NCBI RefSeq assembly: GCF_001752365.1
Contig: NZ_MEIY01000001.1
Coordinates: 3,048,820-3,112,819 of the forward strand
Source of the DNA: Marinobacter sp. X15-166B
Lineage (GTDB): Bacteria; Pseudomonadota; Gammaproteobacteria; Pseudomonadales; Oleiphilaceae
DNA length: 64,000 nt
Reading direction: 5' to 3'
The position numbers were made by a program, and so were the translations under genes. Position 1 is the first letter of the stretch; each line of letters opens with the position of its first letter. The notes below the pieces were generated by a model. It did no database searches, was not told the origin of the DNA, and worked only from the letters and a program-made list of their open reading frames with translations. Positions 23,877-32,251 of the stretch are shown here, piece by piece.

Positions 23877-24373
23877 GCCTGCTCCTCCAGCAGTTCCTGA
23901 ATAGCGCGAATGACGATCGCAATTCCTTGCAGCAGAATCAGAACCGCCGCAATAAAGATGACGCCCTTGATCGGCCAGACCGGAATCGACACCATGCCGT
24001 AGGTGGTTTCACCGCGGCTGAATGAACGCATGAAAAAACTCCAGCCGAGGTTGATCAGCATCCACATAAAGGGCGCAAAGAAGATCAGATAACCGATGAT
24101 GTCGAGTATCGATTGCTTCTTGCGTGAGAGTAACCGTTTGACCACGTCAACTTCGACGTGAACATGGTGGCGCAACCCGTATGCCGCCATCAGCATGAAA
24201 TGGGCCCCGAACAGCATCTTGGTGATGTCGAACGCCCAGTCGCTGGGACGACCGGTGAAGGTGCGCAATGCAATATCGTAAAGCACCACTAAGGTGATAA
24301 TTGCAATTAGTGGTGCAATGATCCGCCCGAACAGTTCATTGAGCGTATCAATTGCCTTGGCAATTGCATTCAT
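23873..24373 (-). CDS. dctQ: TRAP transporter small permease (DctQ)
   Basis: About 166 residues with four transmembrane helices: LFGRIIAPLIAIITLVVLYDIALRTF, FGAHFMLMAAYGL, IGYLIFFAPFMWMLINLGWSFF and GVIFIAAVLILLQGIAIVI. RTFTGRPSDWAFDITKMLFGAHF and HHVHVEVDVVKRLLSRKK are conserved in the small subunit. I chose the ATG at 24373 with GGAG seven bases upstream; a TTG at 24388 is weaker. It lies between the binding-protein gene, from which a hairpin separates it, and dctM, with which it overlaps. Confidence 0.93.
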   Translation of the reverse strand: MNAIAKAIDTLNELFGRIIAPLIAIITLVVLYDIALRTFTGRPSDWAFDITKMLFGAHFMLMAAYGLRHHVHVEVDVVKRLLSRKKQSILDIIGYLIFFAPFMWMLINLGWSFFMRSFSRGETTYGMVSIPVWPIKGVIFIAAVLILLQGIAIVIRAIQELLEEQA

Positions 24374-24401
24374 GAGGGAACTCCGCAATCAATACCAAAA
24401 G

Positions 24402-24435
24402 AACCGCCCCGGTATCGGGTACCGAGGCGGCGGTT
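24402..24435 (-). terminator. intercistronic hairpin after dctP
   Basis: CCGCC-C-CGGTA...TACCG-A-GGCGG folds into a ten-pair stem with one C-A mismatch between dctP and dctQ. Such structures commonly protect the abundant binding-protein mRNA and reduce permease expression. Confidence 0.6.
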
Positions 24436-24441
24436 AGGGCC

Positions 24442-25545
24442 TTAGAGGCAGGCTTCGATTTCTTTCAGCGAAGGCAGGTTTTCGATGGTGCGGCTCATGT
24501 TGAATGGCGCTGACACATCACGCCAGTTGGCGTAATGCTCCAGGTAGCTGACCATTGAGTGATACACCTTGGCGTGCATCTTGTTCTCACAGGCGCCGCG
24601 AACGATCACTTCATTGGTGACCTTCTGGATGTGGGCCAGATCTTCAGCCGAGAACTGGTTGATCTGTACACCCGCCTCGCGGAACTTGACGGTGCCTTCG
24701 GTGGAACCGCGCTCGGACCAGGCCAGTGACCAGGCCATGGTGGCGTCAGCGGCGATCTTCAGTTTTTCCTGAGTCTCCTCAGACAGTTTGTCCCACGCGT
24801 CTTTGTTGATCATGACGCCAAAGACACTGGCCGACTGGTGCCAGCCGGGCGTGGCCCAGTGCTGAGCCACTTCGGCAAAGCCGGCCTCGTAGTCAACACC
24901 CGGTGTGGAGAACTCACCCGCGTCGATCACACCACGCTCAATGCCCTGGTAAACCTCACCACCGGCGAGGGTGACCTGGGAACCACCGAGTTGCTCCAGT
25001 ACACGCCCCTGGTCACGACCGGAAAGACGCACGCGCTTGCCGTCGAGATCCGCCAGGCTCTTGATGGCAGTGCGGCCCATGAATCCGGATTCGTTGTTGG
25101 TGATGCCGTACGGCAGGTACACCATGTTGTAGTCGCCGTAGACTTCCTGGTAGAGGTCGAACCCGCCCCACTGCTGGATCCAGTTCAGGTAGTCCACGCC
25201 GTTGAACAGGCTGGTGGTGGTCGCCAGCGGTGAAAACGCCGGGTTGCGGCCTGCCCAGTAACCGGGCCAGTCGCCGGCGGCTTCTATACTGCCGGTTTCG
25301 GTGGCATCAAAGACTTCGGTACCGGGCATCAAGGTTCCGCCGGCACGGAAGTTGATGGTCAGCTCATCCCCGGCAAGCTTGTTGACCAGGTCAACCCAGT
25401 GGCGATCGATTTCGATCAGCGCCAGGTTGTCCGGCCAGGTAGTGGTCATGGTCCATTTTTCTTGGGCCAACGCTGTCGTTGAGAAAGCGGTAAGTGCGAC
25501 CGCAGCTGCTAGCCCGGTAATGGAAAATTGGGTGGTTTTTTTCAT
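24442..25545 (-). CDS. dctP: TRAP transporter periplasmic substrate-binding protein (DctP, TakP-like)
   Basis: A 367-residue periplasmic protein with a Sec signal (MKKTTQFSITGLAAAVALTAFSTTALAQ). The mature start EKWTMTTTWPDNLALIE, then INFRAGGTLMPGTEVFDATETGSIEAAGDWPGYWAGRNPAFSPLATT, and GFMGRTAIKSLADLDGKRVRLSG with the conserved substrate arginine match the TakP-like branch of DctP proteins, whose best-known member binds 2-oxoacids with sodium. The C-terminus carries a cysteine pair (GACENK and EACL). The ATG at 25545 follows AGGGAAG. First gene of dctPQM. The substrate is inferred from the subfamily only. Confidence 0.92.
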   Translation of the reverse strand: MKKTTQFSITGLAAAVALTAFSTTALAQEKWTMTTTWPDNLALIEIDRHWVDLVNKLAGDELTINFRAGGTLMPGTEVFDATETGSIEAAGDWPGYWAGRNPAFSPLATTTSLFNGVDYLNWIQQWGGFDLYQEVYGDYNMVYLPYGITNNESGFMGRTAIKSLADLDGKRVRLSGRDQGRVLEQLGGSQVTLAGGEVYQGIERGVIDAGEFSTPGVDYEAGFAEVAQHWATPGWHQSASVFGVMINKDAWDKLSEETQEKLKIAADATMAWSLAWSERGSTEGTVKFREAGVQINQFSAEDLAHIQKVTNEVIVRGACENKMHAKVYHSMVSYLEHYANWRDVSAPFNMSRTIENLPSLKEIEACL

Positions 25546-25660
25546 TTTATCTTCCCTGGAATGTAGCTTATGGAATTGTTTTTTTGATTCTCGGAAAAAG
25601 CGGAAGTCCGCAGTTGACGTTCACGTCAAGTAGGTCTTGCCGAGCCCGTCAACTGCTTAT

Positions 25661-25909
25661 TTATATTAGTATTAATGCTCCACCTAATGCAACAGCTGTG
25701 ACCAACCGAGACAGCGCAACAACAATGATACTGCGCAAGGCCACGCCGATGACGATCGCCGCCAGCGCATTGACGTCCGGACTGACGCCGTTGCGCTGCA
25801 GCATGCCATCAGCAATGGCATCAGGAACGGTGTTCTGAAATCCGGGCGGAAGCAACTTGCGGTGACCGGTGTGACAGACGGGCTCAATCAGTGGCTTGCC
25901 TGGGTGCAA
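25661..25909 (-). pseudogene. possible C-terminal remnant of a PotC-type ABC permease
   Basis: The minus-strand frame encodes, at about 25700-25846, a segment ending GVSPDVNALAAIVIGVALRSIIVV. This resembles the C-terminal end of PotC/YdcV-type spermidine/putrescine permeases, where (G-V-T/S)-P-E-(I/V)-N-A-L-A-T precedes the last transmembrane helix. Nothing else of such a permease is present and there is no plausible start. It appears to be gene debris in the 418-bp gap (25546-25963) upstream of dctP, which otherwise must hold the dctP promoter. Confidence 0.35.
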
Positions 25910-25963
25910 ACGCGAAACCGGCCGCGGAGGCGGGCTCCGATGCCGGTTGGTTTCTGTGCCTGG

Positions 25964-26164
25964 TTACCGTTCAGGGTGGTGTATGCCTGCCACGGCACCA
26001 TGGTTTTTGGTCACCATATCAGCAGTTTTTGCTTTATCGTCAATGGTTTTGGTCGGATAGCTCGAAGCTTCGTTAATACGGTCCGCCAGACCGTCCATGG
26101 CAACTGCACTGCTGGCAGAGAGCGCCAGTAAAACAGAGGCCAGAATCGCAGTGATGGTCTTCAT
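25964..26164 (-). CDS. small exported protein, 66 residues, unknown
   Basis: Not recognised. The sequence starts MKTITAILASVLLALSASSAVAMDG, a good signal peptide with cleavage after AVA. It leaves a charged mature peptide of about 43 residues (LADRINEASSYPTKTIDDKAKTADMVTKNHGAVAGIHHPER) without cysteines. The ATG at 26164 has AAGGGG eight bases upstream. It stands alone, flanked by two regions of decayed genes. The strong start signals argue that it is expressed. Confidence 0.7.
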   Translation of the reverse strand: MKTITAILASVLLALSASSAVAMDGLADRINEASSYPTKTIDDKAKTADMVTKNHGAVAGIHHPER

Positions 26165-26281
26165 GACTACTACCCCTTTGCAGTTTGAAAGTTGCAAGCA
26201 AGACAAGTTCAAGGTGTCTGCTTGCCGTTACTGCTTAGACAAAGGGCCCTTAGGTTTGTTACGCCGGAAACATTAAAACAT

Positions 26282-26320
26282 CAGCGGCTATCGCCTATAA
26301 AAAGGCGATGGCAGCCGCTG
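26282..26320. terminator. long hairpin CAGCGGCT...AGCCGCTG
   Basis: CAGCGGCT-ATCGCC-TATAAAAA-GGCGAT-GGC-AGCCGCTG gives 14 base pairs with a three-base bulge. It lies upstream of the small exported gene and next to the efflux-pump remnant. It may be a terminator left over from a lost gene. Confidence 0.4.
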
Positions 26321-26416
26321 GTGATTTGGTTAACCGTCCCGATTGCGGTCATTGGCGTAGTCGTCGGATTGGCGTCTTTTCTGGCGGCGGTTGAGTTCAT
26401 GGCGATTCAGGTGTTC
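26312..26416 (+). pseudogene. remnant of an RND efflux permease
   Basis: A plus-strand stretch encodes QPLVIWLTVPIAVIGVVVGL, then a short insertion, then FMAIQVF. RND (AcrB/HAE1-type) permeases have a nearly identical helix of the form PL-x-IWLTVP-L-A-x-IGV-x-x-GL, followed by P-F-x-FMAL-x-G-F. Only about 35 residues are recognisable, both sides are unrelated, and no start is present. It is read as a fossil of a lost efflux operon. Confidence 0.4.
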
Positions 26417-26484
26417 GCAGGAAGTCCTTCTGCCCGAAGCGGGCGCAATGCGCGGCGGCCCTGCAGGCTGCCGCTGTCGGTTGG

Positions 26485-27108
26485 TCAGGGTTTGGGGCGG
26501 CGCATCTGGAATTTCTGGTCCGGCCCGACGCTGAAATAATCGCCCGGTCCACCGGCACGCATCACCGGCTCGGCTGCCCCGGTGTCGAAAATACCGTCCC
26601 GGAGCAATTCCCGGGCAATGTGAACGCCAACCACCTCACCGAACACCACCCAGGTGTCGACTTTTTTCTGATTGGAATCCGCCAGTTGCACCACCTGGGA
26701 CAGGCGGCACTCCAGCGAAACCGGGCTTTCAGCGACCCGGGGCACGGCAATCACCCGGGAGTCCGCCGGGGTCAGACCGGCGAGGGCAAATTCATCCACT
26801 TCCGGTGTCACCGTCGCCGAGGTTTCGTTCATTGCCTCACTCAGCGAGCGGGTCACCAGATTCCAGCAGAACTCACCGGTTTCCTCAGCATTGCGGACCG
26901 AATCCTTGTAGCCAATGCTGGCAAAGCCGACGATGGGCGGACGGTAATTGAACGCGTTGAAAAAACTGTAGGGCGCAAGATTGAGCACCCCGTCGCGGTT
27001 CTGCGTGGATATCCACCCGATGGGACGCGGGGCCACCAACGCGTTGAACGGATCGTGGGGCAGCCCGTGGCCGTTGGTGGGTTCGTAAAAATGGATATCG
27101 TCGTGCAT
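26485..27108 (-). CDS. flavin reductase family protein (FMN-binding split barrel)
   Basis: A 207-residue FMN-binding split-barrel protein. The N-terminal DPFNALVAPRPIGWISTQNRDGVLNLAPYSFFNAFNYRPPIVGFA is the classic signature of the flavin reductase-like family (P-R-P-I-x-W-I/V-S-T). FCWNLVTRSLSEAMNETSA and the central FGEVVGVHI also fit. Such proteins reduce flavin with NAD(P)H or act as the FMN partner of monooxygenases; no partner gene is adjacent. The ATG at 27108 has GGAGG five bases upstream, better than the GTG at 27114. Convergent to nothing and transcribed toward the debris region. Confidence 0.9.
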   Translation of the reverse strand: MHDDIHFYEPTNGHGLPHDPFNALVAPRPIGWISTQNRDGVLNLAPYSFFNAFNYRPPIVGFASIGYKDSVRNAEETGEFCWNLVTRSLSEAMNETSATVTPEVDEFALAGLTPADSRVIAVPRVAESPVSLECRLSQVVQLADSNQKKVDTWVVFGEVVGVHIARELLRDGIFDTGAAEPVMRAGGPGDYFSVGPDQKFQMRRPKP

Positions 27109-27247
27109 CTGCACCTCCGTCAGCGATTGTTGTTCTGGCCCCCAGGATGGACAGGGCCCGACTGCATTTTCGTCAGGCAGACTAATACACTATGGTATGC
27201 ACTGCTATGGCATAACCAAAAAACGCTTCCAACAAAAGGACTTCCCG

Positions 27248-28807
27248 ATGAATAAACACCGCCTGATGGCTCTGGCTATTGCCGCCATGCCCATGGCTGC
27301 CGGGGCCGAAGTGACCCTGGCAACCCTTTTCCCGTCCCATGCGGACCTCACCTGGGAAGAGCGCAAAACGGTCGCCGCGGGAACAGGCGTTGTGGAAATT
27401 ACGGGACTGCCCGTCAGTCTGCAGGAGCAAAGTCTGCAGGTGGCGGTTGCCGGCGTTGCTGGCGCCCGGATCCTGCAGGTGCAAGTCAATCAAGTGGAGC
27501 AGGCGGAGTTTGTGGCCGCCGACACCCGCCGCATTCGTCACGAACTGACGAGGGTTTCCCGGCGCATTGAGGCGCAGGAAGACGCAATCCGGGCCTGGAA
27601 TCAGCAGGTTACACTGATGACCAAAGCGGCGGAGACGCCTCAGGAGCTGTCAGCCTCCGAACTGAAGGACCTGGCCGCAGCGGTAAAGGAGAGCACCCAA
27701 AACGCGTTGACGGAAATTCGCAGCATTCGCGCAACCATGGCGGACGACCTCGCTACCCGAGACCGCCTGCAGCGGGAGCTGTCCCGGATCAAGCAGGGTG
27801 CCAAGGCAACCAAGAAGGTGTTGGTGCGCTATCAGGCCCAGAATCCGGGCGAGTTGCAAGTCTCGCTCCGGTTCCAGACCCCCGAAGCCGGCTGGCGGAG
27901 CGAATACAACGCTCGCTTGCAGGTCGAAGCAGACACCCAGCCGGACGGTGAACTGGTTCTGGAACACATGGCGGTGGTGCGGCAGACCACCGGCACCGAC
28001 TGGGACGGGGTGCAGCTGCACCTGGCTACCGCCAATGCCCGCCGGGGTACCGCGATGCCGCCACTCCATTCCTGGGTGGTCAGCCCGCAGCAACCCCAGC
28101 CTTACCGGATGAAATCCGCAGCACCCCTGGCGGATATGCAGGCCGAAGCCCTGATGGGCAGCAGCGCGGTCGTGGAACGCCAGAGCACCTTTACCCAAAG
28201 CTACCGGTTGCCCCAGCCGGTGGCCATCCCCAGTGGCACCGCTGGCCAGCGACTGACCGTCGCCCACCACCGGATACCGGTAACGGTGGCCACCTGGACG
28301 GCGCCGGTGCTGGACCCTACCGGTTACGTCTACGCTACCGGTAAGTTCACCGCAGACGCTCCCATACCCGCCGGACGAGTCACTTTGTATCGGGACGCCC
28401 AGAGTGTGGGGGAATACCGGCTACCGGAACTCGCCGATGGCGAAGAGTTGACGCTCGGGTTCGGCGTGGATGAGGCGTTGCGGGTGGCGGTGATCAATGA
28501 GCTGGAACTGAGCGGCGAGGAAGGCCTATGGAAAAGCGAGAATGTGCAGCGACGACAAAACCGCTTCGAGCTCACCAACCACCACCCAACCCCCATCCAG
28601 GTGCGGGTGTTTGACCGGTTGCCGGTGTCACAGGAGGACATTCTGACGGTAAAGCCTCTTCAAATCAGTGAGCCGGTTGTGCGGGATGTGGACGATAAAA
28701 AAGGTGTATTGGCCTGGGAGCGTACCGTGCCTGCGGGCGGGACGGTCAGTGTGAAATCGGGCTTTGAGGTGCGGGTGCCGGAAGGAACCGCACTGCCGGA
28801 GCTGTAG
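27248..28807 (+). CDS. DUF4139/MuiA-family mucoidy-inhibitor-like protein
   Basis: A 519-residue protein with a Sec signal (MNKHRLMALAIAAMPMAAGA). The N-terminal DUF4140-type beta domain (VTLATLFPSHADLTWEERKTVAAGTGVVEITGLP) is followed by a coiled-coil stalk (RRIRHELTRVSRRIEAQEDAIRAW through RDRLQRELSRIK). The C-terminal DUF4139 beta domain has PEAGWRSEYNARLQ, the conserved GTDWDGVQLHLATANARRG and LTNHHPTPIQVRVFDRLPVSQEDI. The family is named after a mucoidy inhibitor but its mechanism is not established; a periplasmic or outer-surface location is likely. The ATG at 27248 follows AAAAGGA. Confidence 0.9.
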   Translation: MNKHRLMALAIAAMPMAAGAEVTLATLFPSHADLTWEERKTVAAGTGVVEITGLPVSLQEQSLQVAVAGVAGARILQVQVNQVEQAEFVAADTRRIRHELTRVSRRIEAQEDAIRAWNQQVTLMTKAAETPQELSASELKDLAAAVKESTQNALTEIRSIRATMADDLATRDRLQRELSRIKQGAKATKKVLVRYQAQNPGELQVSLRFQTPEAGWRSEYNARLQVEADTQPDGELVLEHMAVVRQTTGTDWDGVQLHLATANARRGTAMPPLHSWVVSPQQPQPYRMKSAAPLADMQAEALMGSSAVVERQSTFTQSYRLPQPVAIPSGTAGQRLTVAHHRIPVTVATWTAPVLDPTGYVYATGKFTADAPIPAGRVTLYRDAQSVGEYRLPELADGEELTLGFGVDEALRVAVINELELSGEEGLWKSENVQRRQNRFELTNHHPTPIQVRVFDRLPVSQEDILTVKPLQISEPVVRDVDDKKGVLAWERTVPAGGTVSVKSGFEVRVPEGTALPEL

Positions 28808-28813
28808 TGAGGC

Positions 28814-28852
28814 GCCGTTACTGAACCGCCAGGTTGGCAGTTCAGTAACGGC
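28814..28852. terminator. bidirectional hairpin with a 13-bp perfect stem
   Basis: GCCGTTACTGAAC and GTTCAGTAACGGC enclose a 13-base loop, lying between the convergent DUF4139 and TonB-receptor stop codons. No T-run follows. Confidence 0.7.
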
Positions 28853-28877
28853 AGCGTTATGGCCCGTGGAGGTCAGC

Positions 28878-30917
28878 TCAGAATGCAAACTCCAATCCGG
28901 CGTGGAAGGTGCGTCCGGCCGCCGGTTCAAAGTAACGGTCGTTGCTGGCGTTGATGCGGACGTTGGCGAAGTGGTTCTTATCCGTCAGGTTGCGAATGCC
29001 GGCGAAGGCCTTCAGTTGCGTCTGCCGGTCGGAGTAGAGCGTAGTCCCGCCCCTCAGGTTGATCAGCCAGTAGTGGTCCACCTTAACCTCGTTGGCATCG
29101 TCCGCGAACATATCGCCTACGTAGCGGGTTTCCAGAGTGGCGAAGGGCCCACCCAGCCCTTCCCAGGTCAGTTGTGTGCTCCACGTCTGTTCGGGCAACC
29201 CGGGCAGGCGATTGTCATCCAGGCGGTTGCCGTCGACGGTGTAGTTATCGAAGGTATAGCGCGCCAGTGTTAATGCCGTGTCAATTGTCCAGGCCGGTGC
29301 CAACAGCCAGATGACCGAGGCTTCGATGCCTTTCCGGTTGGTACTGCCGGCGTTACGGTAAAAGGTCCGGCCGTCTTGTTCGAAGGGAATCAGCTCGTCG
29401 CGGACATCCACCCAGAACAGAGCCAGATCGTAATCGACTCCCTTCGTGAGCGCGCCGCGCAGACCCAGCTCATAGTTGGTTGCGGTTTGCGGCTCTATGT
29501 CCGGATTGAACCCGCCGGAGCTATCCGGGTTGGCGAACTCGGAAAAGGTGGGGGTTTCGAAGGCTGTACTGATGTTGGCGTAAGCCTGTTGCAGCAGCGC
29601 ATACCGGTAGCTCAACCCGGCGGAACCGCTCCACTCGCTGAAGGAACGCTTGCCTGACTGGTCATCGTCAGCGTCGAAGCGGTCATCAATTTTCATGCGG
29701 ATACGGTCAAAACGCCCGCCCGCCGACAAACCCAGCCGGTCAGTGAGCAGCAGGTCGGTCTGCAGGAACGCACTGAGGCTGGTCGCAGTTTGCATCTCGT
29801 CAGCCGTCAACCCTTGCAATTCCCCCGCAAAGCTCATGCGTCTGCGGATACGGTCGTCCTCCTGTCGCCGGGCCTCCAGACCCGCTATATAGGTGAGGGG
29901 CAGATTGCCCAGCTGCACCGACTGACGATAATCGCCGCTGATCCCGAAATAGTCCCGGTCGTAATCGATGCGGCTGGCACCAGGAAAGGGCAGTTGCTGT
30001 TCAAAGTTTCGTAACAGATAAAACGTGCGCAGATTTAGTTCACCGTGGCCGGCGGAACCGTCCCGGTACTGCAAGCCTAACACCTGCTGGTCGACGGTTT
30101 GGCCGGTGTCGAATTCCTCAGTGAAGCGTCCGGCCTGTGTGCGGTCAGTGTTGACCTGTGCTTCGGTCAGTGCTCCAGGGTCTTCTGACCGGGGGTTGTC
30201 CAACAAGTTGATGATAGTGGTCAGCGAGCGCTGATTACCCAGATCCCGGCGAATCTTGGTATTCAGCAGGTATTTCTCAACTTCGCTTTGGTCTCGGTGG
30301 CCGTCAAAGTTGAGCGCCGAGAGGCTGATGCTGTGGGCCCAAGGGCCGTCGCTGCGGCTGTTGCTGAGCGACAGTTTGCCGAAGCCATCGCTGCCGCCCG
30401 TGGCCCGCACCCGGGTTTGGTCCGGGGGCTGGGTACCGTCGGCGGTAGTAACCCGAATCACCCCGCCCGCGGCGTTGCCATACAGAACGGAGGAGGCGCC
30501 CCGAATCACTTCAATCCGTTCTGCAGTATCAAGATCTATGGCGTCCAACTGGGCCTGGCCATCCGGCAAGGTATAAGGAATGCCGTCAACGACCACGGTA
30601 ATGCCACGCACCCCGAACGGTGCCCGGGCACCAAAACTGCGTATGGAAATGCGTTCACCCTGGGCGAAGTTTTCCCGGTTCTGCACAAACACACCGGGCA
30701 GCTGGTTCAGGGTTTCATCCAGTTTCAGCTGCTGTTGGCCCCGCTGTATGTCTTGCCCGCTGACGACAGACATGGCAACCGGGGTGTCATATAACTCGCG
30801 TTCCAGCAACGGTGCTGTAACGACTATATCGGCGGCCGGCTGAGCGTGAACGCTGGTGATCGCCGACGCCAGGATCAGGCTGCTGTTCACTAACAATCGA
30901 AGTGGTGGAAGATTCAT
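28878..30917 (-). CDS. TonB-dependent outer-membrane receptor
   Basis: A 679-residue receptor. Signal peptide MNLPPLRLLVNSSLILASAITSVHAQ, then a TonB box (ADIVVTAPL). The plug domain shows LDETLNQLPGVFVQNRENFAQGERISIRSFGARAPFGVRGITVVVDGIPYTLPDGQ and VLYGNAAGGVIRVTT. A 22-strand barrel follows, ending in HAGLEFAF with a terminal phenylalanine. It would take up a siderophore, vitamin or similar ligand with TonB energy; the ligand is not evident. The start was set at the ATG at 30917 because the longer open frame upstream has no signal peptide. It is transcribed alone. The upstream region shows no cobalamin riboswitch or clear Fur box. Confidence 0.92.
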   Translation of the reverse strand: MNLPPLRLLVNSSLILASAITSVHAQPAADIVVTAPLLERELYDTPVAMSVVSGQDIQRGQQQLKLDETLNQLPGVFVQNRENFAQGERISIRSFGARAPFGVRGITVVVDGIPYTLPDGQAQLDAIDLDTAERIEVIRGASSVLYGNAAGGVIRVTTADGTQPPDQTRVRATGGSDGFGKLSLSNSRSDGPWAHSISLSALNFDGHRDQSEVEKYLLNTKIRRDLGNQRSLTTIINLLDNPRSEDPGALTEAQVNTDRTQAGRFTEEFDTGQTVDQQVLGLQYRDGSAGHGELNLRTFYLLRNFEQQLPFPGASRIDYDRDYFGISGDYRQSVQLGNLPLTYIAGLEARRQEDDRIRRRMSFAGELQGLTADEMQTATSLSAFLQTDLLLTDRLGLSAGGRFDRIRMKIDDRFDADDDQSGKRSFSEWSGSAGLSYRYALLQQAYANISTAFETPTFSEFANPDSSGGFNPDIEPQTATNYELGLRGALTKGVDYDLALFWVDVRDELIPFEQDGRTFYRNAGSTNRKGIEASVIWLLAPAWTIDTALTLARYTFDNYTVDGNRLDDNRLPGLPEQTWSTQLTWEGLGGPFATLETRYVGDMFADDANEVKVDHYWLINLRGGTTLYSDRQTQLKAFAGIRNLTDKNHFANVRINASNDRYFEPAAGRTFHAGLEFAF

Positions 30918-31264
30918 GGTGATAAACAGGTATCCCGAATGGACTGAAGGGTTTGTTTTTATAAGTTTTAGAGCTTTAAGTAACCTTAAGTGAACCCCTG
31001 CATGGTGTCTAGTTTGCTCTGCTGAATTGGAACGACTCCTGAGTTGCCGGGCAGCCAGAGCACTAACCCGGGTAAAGTCTGCAAACCTGGGGGGCCGTCC
31101 TGGTCTATGCGCAGCGTCACGCCGCAATGGGAAGGCTAACCGGGGGCATTTTGCGGTCATAGAGTTCCGTTGTTGCGTTCTGCAACAGGTGTGGTAGTGT
31201 GAAACAAAAGCTCGTTTTTGGGCCGTTGTAAACTTGTGGTTAAGCCAGAAAGCTGGAGGTCAGT
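30918..31264. other. 347-bp divergent intergenic region
   Basis: It separates the TonB receptor from the ParD-like antitoxin and must hold both promoters. A short hairpin GTTGC-GTTCT-GCAAC is present near 31170-31190. I see no riboswitch, tRNA or gene. An ribosome site (GGAGG) for the antitoxin lies at the right end. Confidence 0.45.
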
Positions 31265-31678
31265 ATGACGACTCCTGTTCGTCTCGACGATGCGTTAGTG
31301 CAGCAGGCTGCAGCGGAAGCACGGATTAACCGGCGCTCGACCCCCAAACAGATCGAGTTCTGGGCGGAGATTGGCCGGGCCATTGCCGCCAAGGTGAGCG
31401 CCGAAGATCTGATCGCGATCGCGCAAGGCATCCGCCAGGTCAAGGTGGAAGCGGTCACCCCGGCACCGGTGACCAGTGAGGATATCTGGGCGGAGGTAGA
31501 CGCTGTCCGTGAATCCGGTGAGCTGTCCCGGACGCTCGCCCGGGGCCGTACGCTGTATCAGGCCTCGACAGAACACCCCGGATATCTGGAGGCACTGCAC
31601 CCCGGCGGCCAAAAAGTTATCGGCAGCTTTAAAAACGGTCAATTCGAGCCTTTGAATGACCGCGATGACGCCGCCTGA
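31265..31678 (+). CDS. ParD-like antitoxin of a zeta-toxin pair
   Basis: A 137-residue protein whose first half (VRLDDALVQQAAAEARINRRSTPKQIEFWAEIGRAIAAKVSAEDL) matches the ParD-like antitoxin family, a ribbon-helix-helix-type DNA-binding head in which RS-x-x-K-Q-I-E-x-W is diagnostic. The second half (EDIWAEVDAVRESGELSRTLARGRTLYQASTEHPGYLEALHPGGQKVIGSFKNGQF) is the longer variant that goes with zeta-type toxins. The ATG at 31265 has GGAGG seven bases upstream. Its 3' end overlaps the toxin gene by 14 bases, so both are produced together. It would repress its own operon and block the toxin. Confidence 0.85.
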   Translation: MTTPVRLDDALVQQAAAEARINRRSTPKQIEFWAEIGRAIAAKVSAEDLIAIAQGIRQVKVEAVTPAPVTSEDIWAEVDAVRESGELSRTLARGRTLYQASTEHPGYLEALHPGGQKVIGSFKNGQFEPLNDRDDAA

Positions 31679-32237
31679 TCTGTGGCTTCTGGCAGGCGGC
31701 AACGGGTCGGGCAAGTCGACCTTCTATGAACGTTTTCTGCACGCTAAACAGATTCCTTTCGTCAATGCGGATCTGTTTGCCCGCACCCTGTGGCCGGCAG
31801 AGCCCGAAAAGCACAGTTACGAAGCGGCCTTGATTGCCGAAAAGGAACGGATTCGGCTGCTTGAAGAACGCCACAGTTTTTGCTTCGAAACGGTGTTTTC
31901 CCACCCATCCAAAATCGATTTTGTCGCCACCGCAAAAGCTGCCGGCTACCGCGTGCGGGTGTTTTATTTTCATTTGCAAACCCCCGATCTGAATGCCGCA
32001 CGGGTGCACTCGCGGGTTGCCGCCGGGGGGCATCGGGTGCCTGAAGACAAGATCCGGGCGCGGATTCCACGCACCCTGTACAACGTCAGGCAGCTTGTGG
32101 GTCTGGTGGACGAGCTGTTTCTCATTGATAACTCCAGTCTGGACACGCCCTATGTGCGCATCGCCTCCTGGCAGCAGAGTGACTGGGTTACCCACCGCTT
32201 GCCATTGCCAGACTGGGCAAAGGAGATCATGGCCTGA
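31665..32237 (+). CDS. zeta-family toxin kinase
   Basis: A 190-residue P-loop kinase of the zeta-toxin family. It has LWLLAGGNGSGKSTFYERFL (Walker A), PFVNADLFARTLWP (substrate-binding aspartate region), SFCFETVFSHPSKIDFVATAKAAGYRVRVFYFHL, and RVAAGGHRVPEDKIRARIPRTLYNVR. The last supplies the lid arginines and the conserved G-G-H-x-V-P. Zeta toxins phosphorylate UDP-N-acetylglucosamine and stop cell-wall synthesis; this small chromosomal type may use another substrate. The start could be the ATG at 31665 or 31656; both overlap the antitoxin end. It is paired with a ParD-like rather than an epsilon antitoxin. Confidence 0.87.
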   Translation: MTPPDLWLLAGGNGSGKSTFYERFLHAKQIPFVNADLFARTLWPAEPEKHSYEAALIAEKERIRLLEERHSFCFETVFSHPSKIDFVATAKAAGYRVRVFYFHLQTPDLNAARVHSRVAAGGHRVPEDKIRARIPRTLYNVRQLVGLVDELFLIDNSSLDTPYVRIASWQQSDWVTHRLPLPDWAKEIMA

Positions 32238-32251
32238 GCGCCCCGGCGGGG

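Noticed and set aside
27115..27247. Candidate promoter TACACT/TATGGT before the DUF4139 gene
   Set aside because: No -35 element at a proper distance; too weak to list.
30918..31264. Cobalamin riboswitch or Fur box before the TonB receptor
   Set aside because: No B12-box (GCCACTG) with its supporting stems and no convincing Fur palindrome could be found on the minus strand.
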